Notes: generated by a model from the letters alone, not told the origin. 64,000 nucleotides of DNA from Spiroplasma endosymbiont of Panorpa germanica (GCF_964019765.1 NZ_OZ026461.1:434001-498000); one strand, 5' to 3'. Counted from the first letter of the stretch, positions 21,003 through 33,014 are shown. Made by a program: numbers and translations.

Positions 21003-21725
21003 ATGAAAAATAAAAGTTTATTTTCTCAAAAACTAACAACATTTTACGTTTCAGTAGGACTTTTTTATGTCTTCATTAACAGTATAGAAATGCTAAAATT
21101 TACTCCATTTTTCAACTTTGGAGATAACCTGACAATGTCAATCAGAATTGTTTACGCTTTCTTAACTATGATAATTGGAGTTTATTTGATTGTCCACTTA
21201 TCAAAAATTATTAAAAATTTCAAAAATTTCAAGAAATTTAAGTTATCTTTTAACTCAGTTGATCGAGTAGTTTTTACAACTACTTCATTTTGAATTTTTA
21301 GTATTTTTATTCAAATTTACTTCTTTGCAAAAAACATAATTCCGTATGGAAACACAGAAATAGCTGTTATTGCCGACAACGTTAGCTTAACTATGAAAAG
21401 TTTTTATATTGCCACTTTCACAATATCAGTATTGCTATATTGTGCAATTATTGGTTTAGCGATAGCTTATCGATTAATTACAGGGAAAACCGTTTTTGAA
21501 GAAACTAACTCAGATTCATTTAACTTCTTCTTGTATGAAGTTATTATCTTTAATTCGCAGTTAATTAACTTGAAATTGTTTAGAAGAATATTCAACCATA
21601 AAAACCTTGTTAATAAAAACTTGGTAGAAAAATTAGAAATCAACACTAAAATAAAAAGATATTTACTATTAGTGGAGAGAAAAAAGAGCACAACCCCACC
21701 AGATGAAATTGTTATAACTAGATAA
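21003..21725 (+). CDS. Membrane protein of unknown function upstream of FtsX permease
   Basis: A 240-residue protein with about five hydrophobic segments (roughly residues 14-34, 48-68, 95-115, 138-160 and possibly 175-195) and a basic C-terminal tail. The start ATG follows AAGGAG. It ends 19 bp before the giant FtsX-type permease and has the only clear promoter, so the two are probably cotranscribed. It might be a partner of that permease. I see no family motif. Confidence 0.65.
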
Positions 21726-21744
21726 AAGAAAGAGGGTAATAACA

Positions 21745-24700
21745 ATGTCTAATAATAAGCTGCTTTTTAAAAATAATTTAAAAAATATTTTGAAAAACAA
21801 AATTCAGTTTATTGGTTTAGTATTTTTAGTATTCCTAACATCTCTTATTTTTACAATTACTGATATTACAAAAACAAGAATTCAAACTGTATATGGTGAA
21901 TTCATTTCTGAAAAAATGAGTAATCAACATGACTTTATAATAGATTACTCAGAAACAACATACAACTCTAGAAAACCTTCTGATGCCAGTGAAGATCCGT
22001 TTTTTAAGCAATTAACAAATCTTGAACAAAGACAAGAATTTATGCTAAATTACTTAAAGGATTTGGTTAAGGAAGATAAAAGTGAATTAACTTTTGATTT
22101 TAATCGAGTGGAAACTAGAACTTTCGCCTTAAATAATAAAAAGACCTTGAAAGCTGTTTCATTAAACGCTAAACAAACAATTGATAAATTTATTGTTCAG
22201 TCAGGAATGCCTTTAGAATTTTGATCTAGCTACCATGGATCACTAAATGATTACTCAAAAAGATGAGTTTATGTTAGTCCCGGTTTTGCCAGAGCTAATA
22301 AAATTGGTGTTAACGATATTATTAGATTAGAATCAGATTCTTATGGAAGTTCGGTTAAAGTAGCCAACGATGTTGATTTATCGATTTACCAAAATCGAGA
22401 TATTAATGAATGAATTGAAAATTCTAAGTATGCGAACGAAAATTGATTTAGAGTTGTGGGGATTGGCTCATCAGCTGATTTTATAACCCCAATTATAGAT
22501 CAAACAAAACCGATTCCCAATTCTCGCGATGAGGGTTTGGTATACGTAAATCCAGAACTTTTTGGTAATGTCCAAGAAGAAGTAAGTGTTAAAATAAGTA
22601 ATGATTTGGAAAAAACATACTCGGTTAATCGCCAAAATCAAGAACAAATTTTACAACCAAAAAGTAGTCGCGATATTGAGACTTACTTTGTTGGAAAATT
22701 TAAAAATAGTGATGATGCTGAAAACAAGTCAGCTACCCTAAACAGTTATGTAAATACTGAAAAGGGCGCTCAAGAAATTGGCATCTTTGGTTTTAATCAA
22801 AGAACCGGTAATACTTCAAATAAACTATTAACGCACAAATTTGATATTGATTACAAGTACTCAATGAGAACAACTTTTTTAAACACCACATTAGAAGTGT
22901 TTAACTTGGTTTCATTGATACTAATGATTGTGATTTTAATAATATCATTCTTTGTCCTAATAACTATTATTAAAAAACAAATTGAAAACACAACTCGTCA
23001 AAACGGGATCTTAAGAGCTTTAGGTTGTCGCAGATATACAATTATATCCAGTTATCTAGCATATCCACTAATGATCGCTTTAGCCGGGGGAATCTTAGGA
23101 TTTGTAATTGGAATGAGTTTTCAAGAAGTGGCGGTAAATTTATTTAGAGTTTACTTTAATATTCCCTACCAAAACTTCATTATCACTTTAACTTCATTAT
23201 TCACTTGTGTCTTCTTGATATTCATTTTACTGACATTTGTTACTTTGATAACTTGTACTTTGATGATGAATAAGACACCGTTGGAAATGATTTACAGTGA
23301 TGGAAAATCAAGTACAAATAAATTTAAACTTGCTTTAAAGAAAACGTTTACTTTTAGAAAAAATTTCAATAGTCGTTTTCGTGGAGCACTACTTTCCAAT
23401 TCAATTGACAAAATGGTTGGGGTAGCAGCTACGATGTTTGTAAGTACCACAGTAATTGGTATTGCAACAATTACACCACTAATTTTGAAAGACAACATAA
23501 AGTACACTTACTATAACACAAACTATACAACTGAAGTGGAATATTACCAACCAGTTTACAATATTCCCACAAGTTTTTATAAAACATATGACCCCACAGT
23601 TAAGGCGTGAGATTCAAGTGATGACTCTAATGAATATTTAAAACTTGAAAACGGCGGAACAAACATGACTGATGATATTGATGTATTAATTAATCAATAT
23701 CTAACTGGAAAAATAAATCCAGAAACTTATTCACCAACATTCAATCCTCGTGATTTAACAAACTTACTTTACAAAAACACCAGTAAGGAATTTTTGAAAA
23801 GTAATAAGATTAAATTAGCAGCTGATGATGGAGTGCTTTCAAAAATTATTGTCGAAAGTACTTGATCGGATTATGCAAAATTTGGTTTATCAGAATTTAA
23901 AGATAAAAAAACAATTTTAAATATGACCAAAGACTATCAAGCAGCTAAGGAAAATGTTGAAAATTTAGAAAAAATGCGAAAATTTTATCTAAAATATCGC
24001 GACACAGTTGGACTTGATGTTCGTCGTACTGAATTCTTTGATGAAAAAGGTCAGTTTAATAAAGAAAATCCAGACTTAATCTCAGATGATGAGTTTGGTG
24101 AGATTGGAAGATTCTATCCAAGACTAAATCAAAAAGGTCAATTAAGCGATGAGTTTGGTTATGATATTCCTTTCAATGAACAATTAGAAACTGCATCGTT
24201 GTTTTCAAGAGTACAATTTCTAAGTTATTCAATTTGAAATTGAACCAAGTCATACTTTATTGATAATATAAACCAGGCTTTCATCCAAGGAATTTATTCT
24301 CAATCTCCATATGAAGTGCGAAAAAACATTCGCTCATCATTTGAAGAACAAAATAAAGACTATAACATCTTGTTTGGAGTAGTACCATTTACGCCTCAAA
24401 CAGATGATCTTGGAACTTACTTTAAGGCAATGAGCTCAGATGTTGGATTTAACGTTTATGGAATCAAAGAAAAATCAATTAACCAAAAATTAATCGATCG
24501 CTCTTCGGGAAAAAATTTAATTGAAGAATTACATAAAACCGAAAAAGGAATTGTTTTAAATGCAACACTAGCCAAACAATTAAATGTTAGAACTGGTCAA
24601 ACTATTGACTTACAACAGCTTCAAACTGCTTTATACAATGATAATGGTGTAATTAGTACCCAATCATGAGATTCAAGTGATATTGACGCTAAGGTAAAAA

Positions 24701-25857
24701 TTAACAATCAAGAATACACTAATGGTAAATATTTATATAGTGGTTCACAATCAGGAACTGATGATTTGATTAAATGAAAAAATTCTGAAATTGGTGATAA
24801 ATACATTTTAAACTCAACAGTTAACCTAACCCCAGCACCAGGAACAGCTCCAATTAATCCATCAGAAATGAATAAAAACATTGTAAAAGGTAATACCGCC
24901 TTGAAGAGTGAATATCAAAAAATTGAGGGTTATGTTGTTACTGGTATAACTAACCAATATGGTGACGGTAAAGCCTGAATTAAGGAAACTGAAGCCAAAG
25001 AAATTTCTCGATATGACGAAAGTGAAGCGCAACTATTTCAATTATTTATTAAAGAGTGAGCTAATCCTTTTGTTAAAGAAAATACAGAAATCAAGAATCA
25101 AAGTCTCTTAAAAGCTCTTAAAGGACTTTCTACTAGTGACTTTGTAACAAGTTCAGGCAAAGATGTGGGAAATAAATTTGAAAACTTCAAAACCTCAGAT
25201 TACGATCATCGTGACGAAATCTTGAAAATGTTTAATCATGAATATCCAATGTTCAACTACAAACTTTCGGGTTCAAAAAAAATCGATGATATTGATAGCG
25301 GTCTAACTCAAACCCAAACATTTGGTGACTATTCAGTTCCAGCAATGCAAGGGGGAACATATGGTAATGACTTTTATCCAACTTATGGAAGGGAAGCTGC
25401 TGCTAACTTATTACCCAAAGAACAAGTAATAGCTACTTTAGAAAGCATTTTAGGACTAGCAAACTCAATCTTAATCTTTATTGCGATTATTTCAGTCATT
25501 TTAAGCTTTGTAATCATTATGCTAACAAGTAATGTTATAATCGCTGAAAATATGAGAATTATAGCCACAATGAAGGTTCTGGGTTATAGCAACCGTAGTA
25601 TTACAAATTTAGTTTTAAGTATGTATATTCCAGTTGTTGTTATAACATCGATCTTAGGATTTATCACTTCTATGGGTATTTTAATTGCAGGAGTTGGATT
25701 CTTGGGAGTTGGTGGTACTATTGTTCCATTTATGTTGAAATGGTATTGACCAACATTTGTAATCAGTATTGTTTTTGCACTATACACAATCTCATACTTA
25801 ATGAGTTGATATTCAATGAATCGTATCAATCCACTAAAAGCCATTCAAATAGATTAG
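21745..25857 (+). CDS. Giant FtsX-type ABC permease (1370 residues)
   Basis: A 1370-residue membrane protein with two FtsX/MacB-type permease units. It has a first helix at about residues 18-38 and a long outer domain; FtsX unit 1 follows with three helices and a TRQNGILRALGCRRYTI coupling helix at about 375-520. A helix near 555 leads to a second very long outer domain (580-1225). FtsX unit 2 is at about 1235-1370, with the matching MRIIATMKVLGYSNR coupling helix. These permeases work with an ABC ATPase in lipoprotein release or outer-surface remodelling; no ATPase gene is adjacent, so it must come from elsewhere. Three lipoprotein genes follow at once, the first 12 bp away. The frame depends on many TGA (Trp) codons. 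Confidence 0.85.
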
Positions 25858-25869
25858 GGGAGAAACTTT

Positions 25870-26823
25870 ATGAAAAAAATTTTAACAGCTTTAGCTTCAA
25901 TAACTTTATTGACCAGTTCAACAACAACTTTAGTTGCTTGTTCTAGTTCACGTAATTGAGATGACATAAAAGTCGATCCACCACTATTTGATGTTTCAGT
26001 TACTGGATTTGAAGGCACTGGTCTAAGAGATATAAAAATAGTTGTTAACCAAGATTATTTGGTCTTGGAAAATGATATTCTCACAGCTCTAAAGGACACT
26101 CCATGAGAAGAAGAGGGCACTACTCAATGGAGTTACACTAAAAATGGGATTGATTTAAAACCATCAGAATTAGAAGATTTTGATTGAACAAGAAATGCCA
26201 CTTATCAAGTTATTGTGAAGTCATTAATCGATGACAAACCCGGTTTGGCAATTTATACTTTTGATGTAATGAACTCAATGCACATTGCAGATAATCTAAG
26301 AACAACCAATATTGGTGAAATTGATGATGATCGTGAAAAAACAATCCTTATGGCATTGATTTTCCAAAACATGAATTTAATCCCTTATATTAACGAAATT
26401 GCTGACCAGTACATTGAAACTGGAGGTAGTGGAAATATTAAAATTATTAAAGATGAAAAAACCCAACAATCAATTGGGGCTATTATTGAATCTGGGCAAC
26501 CAGGTACTAATGGTGTGGGAACGTTTACAGGAAATGTAGAAATTAGTTTTCAACTATATCCTAAAAATCCACCCCAAACCCCAGATGATATTGAAACATT
26601 AACAAAATACCCAGATATTGGATCTGTTCAAGATAAAAGAAAGTATTCAATTATGATGGCCTATATAATCGCCAATTTCAACTCAAAATTAGGAAAACTA
26701 AGTGAGTTAGTTAACGATTTGGAAGTGGTTGACATAACAGATACATCAGCTGTTATGAAATCAATTCCAGGATCACTATATTTTACAGGTAGTGTAAAAG
26801 TTACCTACAAAATTGGTGATTAA
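25870..26823 (+). CDS. Lipoprotein with spiralin-like repeat segments
   Basis: A 317-residue surface lipoprotein. It has a type II signal peptide with lipobox LVAC; the lipidated Cys would be residue 24. The mature part carries repeated segments of one pattern: an IG-x-I/V strand, a charged turn, a long helix, then a strand with FTG-x-V-x-V/I. Examples are TNIGEIDDDREKTILMAL near residue 150 and a second copy near 250, closed by FTGSVKVTY. The pattern recalls spiralin-type surface proteins (inference). It starts 12 bp after the FtsX permease, so it is likely cotranscribed with it. Confidence 0.8.
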
Positions 26824-26874
26824 AAATAACAATTAAAAAAATAAAGAAGAAACAAAGGAAAGAAGAAACAAATT

Positions 26875-27927
26875 ATGAAAAAATTATTAAGTATTTTAGC
26901 ATCAACTTCAATCATAGCAACTACTGGATTGAATGTTGTTGCTTGTGATACTGGCTCAAAACCAAAGCCAGATGATAGAATTATAGAAGGAAACATCGGA
27001 CCAACTGAAGGTGATGATGAATCAATTATCAAAAATCTGAATGTTGTAGCAGATAGACACTGAACTAAAGAACAAATGGTAGCTGCGGGATCGACTGGAA
27101 AAATTTTGGATAGTAAAAATGTTACAGCCGAAGATGTAATTGAAGGTATTAACTGAATGAATAACACAGCAATTACACCAGAAGATGTTGATGTAAAAAT
27201 GGATGTAGACAAGAATATGGCGATTGTTACTGCAAAAGAGGGTTCAAAATTTTATGGAACAAATAATTTTCTTTTCAATAAACAAGTTAATTTTGAAGAA
27301 TTTATCAAAACAGCTGATTTAGGTGACATTTACTTACCTGAGTCTCTACCATTTCCACCAACAAATCCAAAAAAGGGATTGAATGTTTTACCAGCACTGA
27401 CATTATTAATGGAATTTGTGGGGGACAGAAATCGTGCGCTTGAATTAGTTGTTGATGTTGTGGCTAAACTAAGTTTTAACATTGGTCTTGCGGGAATTAT
27501 TCCTGGAAATCCGGCCACAAAATGAGTTACAATATCAGAAGATAACGCTTCTGTTAAGTTAGTTGAAAATGGTTTAATGGAAGGACAAATCATTTTTAAA
27601 TATAAAAAAAATGTAGATAATCGTCCAGAAATTGCCGATTTGATAAAAGTAACTGATCTAGGAAAATTATCAACCAAAAGTGATGAAGATATCATTAAAG
27701 CTGTTTATAAAGCAAATGTTAAGACCCTTAAAAAATATGGTGAAGCAGAAATTCTAGATGCACTAGAGGTATTTAGTGAAAAGGACAAAACATATGTTCA
27801 ATTTAAAGCTGGAAATAATAAATTTAGAGGTCACGATCCAGCATCATTTACAATTATAAACACAAATTTAGCTTCAGAAGATAAGTTTAGGGAAGAGGAT
27901 TACCAACTTCCAATAACATTCTCATAG
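26875..27927 (+). CDS. Lipoprotein, tandem paralog 1
   Basis: A 350-residue lipoprotein with signal peptide MKKLLSILASTSIIATTG and lipobox VVAC (Cys 24). The mature part contains an NNTAITPEDVDVKM segment, an EFVGDRN segment and a LIKVTDLGKLSTKSDEDI repeat start near residue 257. It shares all of these with the following gene in the same order (NNTALTVDDIEIEF, EFIGDRN, TQTDLGKIANNQKETI), so the two are a tandem duplication that has since diverged. Its function is unknown, presumably at the cell surface. It ends before a hairpin terminator. Confidence 0.8.
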
Positions 27928-27959
27928 AAATTAGATACCAATTATATTAATCAAAAAAT

Positions 27960-27997
27960 CTATTTATTAGCTAATAGGCTAAATAATAGTTTTTTTT
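27960..27997 (+). terminator. Terminator after lipoprotein paralog 1
   Basis: Imperfect 12-bp stem (CTATT and TTAGC arms around a two-base mismatch) followed by eight T. Confidence 0.7.
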
Positions 27998-28026
27998 AAA
28001 AACGTTAGAACACTTATTAGTTCAGA

Positions 28027-28038
28027 AACTTATAAGTT
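28027..28038. promoter_or_regulatory. Perfect 12-bp palindrome before lipoprotein paralog 2
   Basis: AACTTATAAGTT lies directly upstream of the AGAGGAG ribosome site of the 28053 gene. It could be an operator or an mRNA hairpin. Confidence 0.4.
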
Positions 28039-28052
28039 AGAGGAGAAAAAAC

Positions 28053-29030
28053 ATGAAAAAATTATTAGGAATATTAGCAACTTTGGGGCTAACAACTGCA
28101 ACTGTAGGAACTACAATTGCATGTGGAAATAACAAAACAGAAGAGCCCGATAAAATATCATCAGGGGATTTAGGTGATGAAAAAGTAATTAGTGTTAGAA
28201 ATGTTGTTGTTGATAGAAACGTAAGCAAACAAGAATTAATTGCCCAAGGAGCTGATAACTCAAAAATAACAAGTCAAGGAATAGTTGATGGAATTAACTA
28301 TGCAAATAATACAGCTTTAACAGTTGATGATATTGAAATAGAATTCAACAACGAAGCCAAAACAATGGCTATAATTACTGCTAAATCTGACTCAAAATTT
28401 AGCGGAACAGTTAATATGTATTTAAACTTTGATGTAGATATTCAAAATATTATTAAAAAAACAGACATTGGTAATATTTATATTTCAAAAGAAGTTTGAG
28501 ACGATAAAACCACAATCACCTTAGCAACTCTATTAGCTGAGTTTATTGGAGATCGAAATCCTATTTTAGAAGGATTAGCAGATCAAATGTTTAAATTATC
28601 AATGAGTTCGCTATGAACTCCTGGTTTGATAGAAATTGGTGAAGATGTAATCACTTTTAATTTTGACAAACTAGATGATGCCACTTGTTTTATCAAGGGT
28701 ATTGTTAGTGTGAAATTTATTTACAATGATGATAATCGTTTAACAATCAAAGAAGCTGTTACTCAAACTGATTTAGGTAAAATTGCTAACAATCAAAAAG
28801 AGACTATTTTAAAAAGAGTTTATGAATTAAACAAATCAAATATGAAACAAATTACAGAAGCTGATTTTATTAAATACACAATTGTAGCAAAAGAAGAGGG
28901 TGAACCAAAAAACGACTATATCCAATTTTTAGCTGGTACAAGCTTATTTAAGGGTCATGATGACACAGCAGCCCAACTTATTGGTCTAGAATTAGAAGAT
29001 ATTCACTTACCAATAACTTACACAGTTTAA
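28053..29030 (+). CDS. Lipoprotein, tandem paralog 2
   Basis: A 325-residue lipoprotein, lipobox TIAC with Cys 24. It is homologous along its whole length to the 26875 product (shared VV-x-DR segment near residue 50, GIN-x-NNTAL near 90, DIGNIY near 140, EFIGDRN near 165 and a C-terminal FKGHD motif matching FRGHD). A strong AGAGGAG ribosome site and a terminator on each side suggest its own transcription, separate from paralog 1, so the two copies may be expressed differently. Function unknown. Confidence 0.8.
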
Positions 29031-29034
29031 TACC

Positions 29035-29062
29035 AAAATCACCCTTAAAGGGTGATTTTATT
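29035..29062 (+). terminator. Terminator after lipoprotein paralog 2
   Basis: Ten-bp perfect stem AAAATCACCC/GGGTGATTTT, loop TTAAA, then an AT-rich tail. Confidence 0.85.
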
Positions 29063-29122
29063 TAATTTTATATATTTAATATAAATAAATGCTGATAATT
29101 TTTTCTAATTAGGATAAATTTG

Positions 29123-29150
29123 TTGATAAAAATATCTTATATGGTATATT
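29123..29150 (+). promoter_or_regulatory. Promoter of the PTS EIICB gene
   Basis: TTGATA, 16-bp spacer, TATATT preceded by TGG. Confidence 0.6.
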
Positions 29151-29173
29151 AAAAAAGAAAGGAAATATTATTT

Positions 29174-30952
29174 ATGTCAAAAGCAGAAATTTTAACAGAT
29201 GATAAGACCTTAGTAAGTGACAAAAAAGTTGCTGAAAAGAAATTATCATCAAAGTTGGCAAAAGCAAATTCAGGCCAATCAAGTTGAAATAAATTTTTAA
29301 GTCTTCTTCAAGAACTTGGTAAAGCACTACAATTCCCAATTGCTGTGCTACCATTTGCAGCGATTTTAAATCGTTTTGGAGCCTTAGGAATTCAATTTAC
29401 AACAGATGCTGCTGGTGAAATCACAAACCAAGCAGGTTACTGAATTTCGTTCTTTTTCCAAGCACCGGGGGGGGTTGTGTTTGATAACCTACCGTTGCTA
29501 TTCGCAATCGGGGTGGCTTTTGGTTTAGCCAAAGATCACCGTGGTGAGGTCGCCTTAATTAGTACTGTATTTTATCTAATTATTGTGGCAATGACAGGAG
29601 CAGAAAGAAGTCTTCCTGTGGCAATTTATAAAACTTTATTACCATTTGAAGCAGCAGATGGGACTAAGTTCTCTAGCCTATTCTTTGTACCAGTCTACAA
29701 AGAAGGCGCTATTGTTGGGGGAGCTTATGTTTTAAGTGTTGGAGTTCTTGGAGGAATAGTTGCTGGATGTTTATCAGCATATCTATATAACCGCCTAAAA
29801 GAAATCGAATTACCTCAAGCATTATCGTTCTTTTCAGGACGTCGTTTCGTACCAATGGTGGCTATGGTTGTTGCCATGGGGGTTGCATTGGCTTTCGCTA
29901 TTGTATGACCATGAATTCAATTCGTATTAATGAAATTTGGTAATTTAGTTGCTGATCCAACTAAACCAGAAGTAGCGGTTCCTGGAACTGCAATGTTTGC
30001 AGCACTAAACCGTTTCCTATTACCATTTGGACTACACCAAATTTTAAACACATTCTTCTGATTCCAATTACCAATTAAAGGGGTTGTAATTGACCCAATT
30101 ACTGGTAATGCTGGAACAAATGAAATTTGAGTAAGTGGGGATATTAATGCCTTCACCAAAGGAATTGAAGGATCTGGATTATTCCAAGGTGGTTGATTCC
30201 CAATTATGATGGGTGGAATGCCAATGGCAGCCGTGGCCATGATTATGGCTGCACCAAAAGAAAAACGTCAACAAGTGGCTGGTTTCTTGGGTGGGGTAGC
30301 AGCAGTTTCATTTATTAGTGGAATTACTGAACCAATTGAGTTCTCATTTGTATTTATTGCACCAGTTCTATTTGGAATTCACGTTGGATTAAGTGCGGTA
30401 TTCTTTGCAGTATCAACTGCTATGAGAATTCAAATTGGATTTGGATTTAGTGCCGGATTAATCGACTACATTGTCTCGTTTGCTCAATCGTGAGGATTCT
30501 CACAACACAATACTGGAGCATTCAGAGTATTATCAAACCCATTAATGACTTTAGTATTAACAGCAGGAGCTGGAGCAACATACTACTTTATTTTCTACAC
30601 TGTGATTGTTAAAATGAATATTCAAACACCAGGACGCGAAATCGAAGTTGATGGAGCAGCACCAGTTGCTTATGTAAAAGCTGAAAAAACTAAAGGTAAA
30701 AAAGACTTTACTGCAAAAGCAAATGCTATTATTGAAGCTTTAGGAAGAGATAACATTGAAATTGTTGATAACTGTACAACTCGTTTACGTTTAACTTTAA
30801 AAGATGTTAATGATCCAAAAATCAATGATGCAGCAATTAAAGCAGCAGGGGCCTTTGGTATTAAAAGACTTGGGGACAAATCAATGCAAATTGTTTTAGG
30901 ACCCGATGTTCAACAAGTTTCAACAAAAATGAAAGAATTATTGGACAAATAA
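29174..30952 (+). CDS. PTS EIICB, glucose / N-acetylglucosamine type
   Basis: A 592-residue sugar permease-phosphotransferase. After a ~40-residue charged N-terminus come the EIIC helices with family motifs: FDNLPLLFAIGVAFGLA near residue 104, FFSGRRFVPMVA near 220, and GITEPIEFSFVFIAP near 385. The EIIB domain at the C-terminus (about 515-592) has the phospho-Cys at residue 534 in DNCTTRLRL. No EIIA domain is attached, so a separate EIIA (Crr) must donate the phosphate. The FSGRRFVP signature is shared by PtsG and NagE, so the substrate (glucose or GlcNAc) cannot be decided here. The coding sequence holds a run of eight G (29467-29474). It has its own promoter and terminator. Confidence 0.9.
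29467..29474 (+). repeat. G8 homopolymer inside the PTS EIICB gene
   Basis: Eight consecutive G encode Pro-Gly-Gly at about residue 99-101 of EIICB. It is the longest G run noticed in this AT-rich window and lies early in the gene, where slippage would destroy the protein. Confidence 0.8.
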
Positions 30953-30979
30953 AAAAAGTGGTTTTTACCACTTTTTTTA
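30953..30979 (+). terminator. Terminator after the PTS EIICB gene
   Basis: Stem AAAAAGTGGT/ACCACTTTTT with loop TTTT and a T-tract. Confidence 0.9.
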
Positions 30980-31017
30980 TTTAGAAGAGTTATTTATATT
31001 TTAGTTATTATTATTGT

Positions 31018-31701
31018 TTAGTGATGGGCATAGTCCCCATAGCTATTGTGAGTGTGGTAAGTTTCATATTTAACAACAACTTCACCAACAGCTAAATTAG
31101 CATCTAGGGCAATAATAGTTGATTGTTGATTATTATTTATAACTCCTTCACGAGTATCCACGAAGAAGTATTGGAAGCCTAAGTTTCCAATTGTGGTTGG
31201 ATTTTTCTCGCGAATTTTTTCTCACAGTTCATGAATACGAGGAGCCTTATCAAATCCAGCTCCAAATCTTCCTAGTTCTTTATTAACAATAAGTTTTTGA
31301 ATATCCAATTTTTCACTTTTATATGGTACAAGATTATAGGTTACTTTGATTTCTCCGGTAAAAGAGTGAGCTCCCGGCTCAGCAATCAGGGTTGCACTTT
31401 TTGTTGTACTATCAACATTAGGTTTAAATTTCAAATCTTGAATTGATAAAAATCTTTTAGTGTAACCTTCTTTTTCAGGTTCTAAATCCGGATTCAATTT
31501 TTTGATTCCAATGAAAATTGAATATAGTTCCGGGGGAGCGTAAGTGTGTTTAACTTCTAAATCTCCTAGATCTAAAGTTTTAACCGCATCACTTAATTGT
31601 GTTTTACCTCTACCCTCAACCTTTGTTTGACAAGCTGTTACAGTTAATACTGGAGTTACTGTCAAAGACAGAGCTCCAAACATTGCTAATAACTTTTTCA
31701 A
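31018..31701 (-). CDS. Lipoprotein with spiralin-like repeat, minus strand
   Basis: A 227-residue lipoprotein starting at TTG (31699-31701) behind a very strong AGAAGGAGG ribosome site. The signal peptide ends in lipobox VTAC with Cys 24. The mature part has one clear repeat unit of the kind seen in the 25870 gene: TLDLGDLEVKHTY near residue 43 and then SFTGEIKVTYNLVPYK near residue 113. The C-terminus reads AVGEVVVKYETYHTHNSYG. The frame contains one TGA (Trp) at 31222-31224 and ends at TAA 31018-31020. It is convergent with the PTS gene, and the 337 bp upstream hold its promoter region. Confidence 0.75.
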
Positions 31702-32038
31702 ATTAGCCTCCTTCTTTTAAAAAATATTCAGTAGTAAAACTTTCTCCATCTTGTCATTACTGGTTAACAGTTATGCTAACTCAAATATATTAACATCTTT
31801 ATTTCAAAAGGGAATAACTATATGAAACTTTTTGAATTTTTTTTGAAATATTTTTTAAATTATATTTAGTTATCAAATTATTTTTATCTTTTTTATTCTA
31901 ATTTTTTAAAAAAATATTTTTTAAAATTAAAGAATATTTCTCAAAATATACTTAAAAAATATTTTTAGGTTAGTAGTTGTAATTTATCTTTTTTTAATAG
32001 TGTATAATATACTTGTATATAAAAAAAGGAAAGCGACT
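31702..32038. other. Very AT-rich divergent intergenic region
   Basis: A 337-bp gap without a gene, nearly all A and T between about 31830 and 31980, between the minus-strand lipoprotein and the plus-strand membrane protein. A TATAAT at 32003-32008 is the likely -10 of the 32039 gene, but no -35 at normal distance is evident. I see no RNA gene or repeat in it. Confidence 0.5.
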
Positions 32039-32893
32039 ATGAATAAAAAAGTACATTTTAAAGAGTATCAAAAATTTATTAAACAATTCCAAAAAATTAG
32101 TTTTACCAACTTAATCTTATTTATTTGTGACTTGATCATATTTTCTGTTATTTTTACAGGATTCATTTTAGAAGTGAGTAGTATTTTAGATTCTAGTAAT
32201 GGGGAAAAAACTGTGGCTTACGTAGTTTTAGTTTTATCATTTTATATTTTAATCAAGTTCACGATTACTAATTTCTTTTACAATAATATTTATTTTGTGA
32301 AACTGCACATCTATAATAAAGAAATTGTGATTGACGATGTCAAAATCGAGAAGAATGAAAATATTTGCATGACTCCATTTTGATTTTTAACAATTTTAAT
32401 TTTAATAAATATTTTTTCAACTATAATAATAAATTATCAAGCAGATACTGCTTTTGAAAATAAACCAATTATTTCTGCTTGTGTTTCGACAATGGCTAGC
32501 ATTTTACTAATTCCATCTTTTTCTGCAATTCTAAATAAGGTGACTGAAATCAAAAAACCAGTAGTTAACAATTATACAAACCTAGTCAAGCAACAATTCG
32601 TTAGCTTTGAAAAAATATTTGAAAATTATGAAGAATCAGAAAATTTTGAATTTATTAATTTTAAAGAGCTTTCGCTGCAAAGTAAAAAGGGTATTTTCCT
32701 AATAACTAAAGATAAAAAAAATAAATCAGAATTTGAAAAATTTAATAAAGAAATTATTGAAATCTATGATATCATCTGAAAGAAATATTATCAGCTTCTG
32801 TACTCAACTAGAAATATTAACTCCAAAAGCAAAACACAATATTTGATTGAGAGACAATTTGATAGTATTTTTATAAATTTCTTAGAATGATAA
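32039..32893 (+). CDS. Four-helix membrane protein of unknown function
   Basis: A 284-residue protein starting at ATG 32039 behind AAAGGAAAG. It has two pairs of hydrophobic segments (about residues 22-43, 58-80, 118-135 and 145-165) separated by a short charged loop (NKEIVIDDVKIEKNEN). A soluble Lys/Glu/Phe-rich C-terminal domain of about 110 residues follows and ends in Glu-Trp. The last two codons before TAA are GAA TGA, so the UGA code extends the protein to its natural end. Its own promoter and a terminator at 32911 make it a single-gene unit. No family is recognised. Confidence 0.65.
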
Positions 32894-32910
32894 AAAACGT
32901 TATTTTCTTT

Positions 32911-32951
32911 AAATAATAACTTGTTTATAATGAGTTATTATTTTTTTTACT
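32911..32951 (+). terminator. Terminator between the 32039 gene and the iol cluster
   Basis: Ten-bp perfect stem AAATAATAAC/GTTATTATTT with a 13-base loop, then a T-run. Confidence 0.75.
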
Positions 32952-33014
32952 TGGTAAATTAAGGTAATATATTTCTGCCTTTAGAATTTAATTTAGAAAT
33001 AATTTTTAATTTCA

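Noticed and set aside
31830-31980. A replication origin or centromere-like site in the AT-rich gap
   Set aside because: No DnaA-box cluster, iterons or inverted repeats could be recognised; the low GC is not unusual for this genome.
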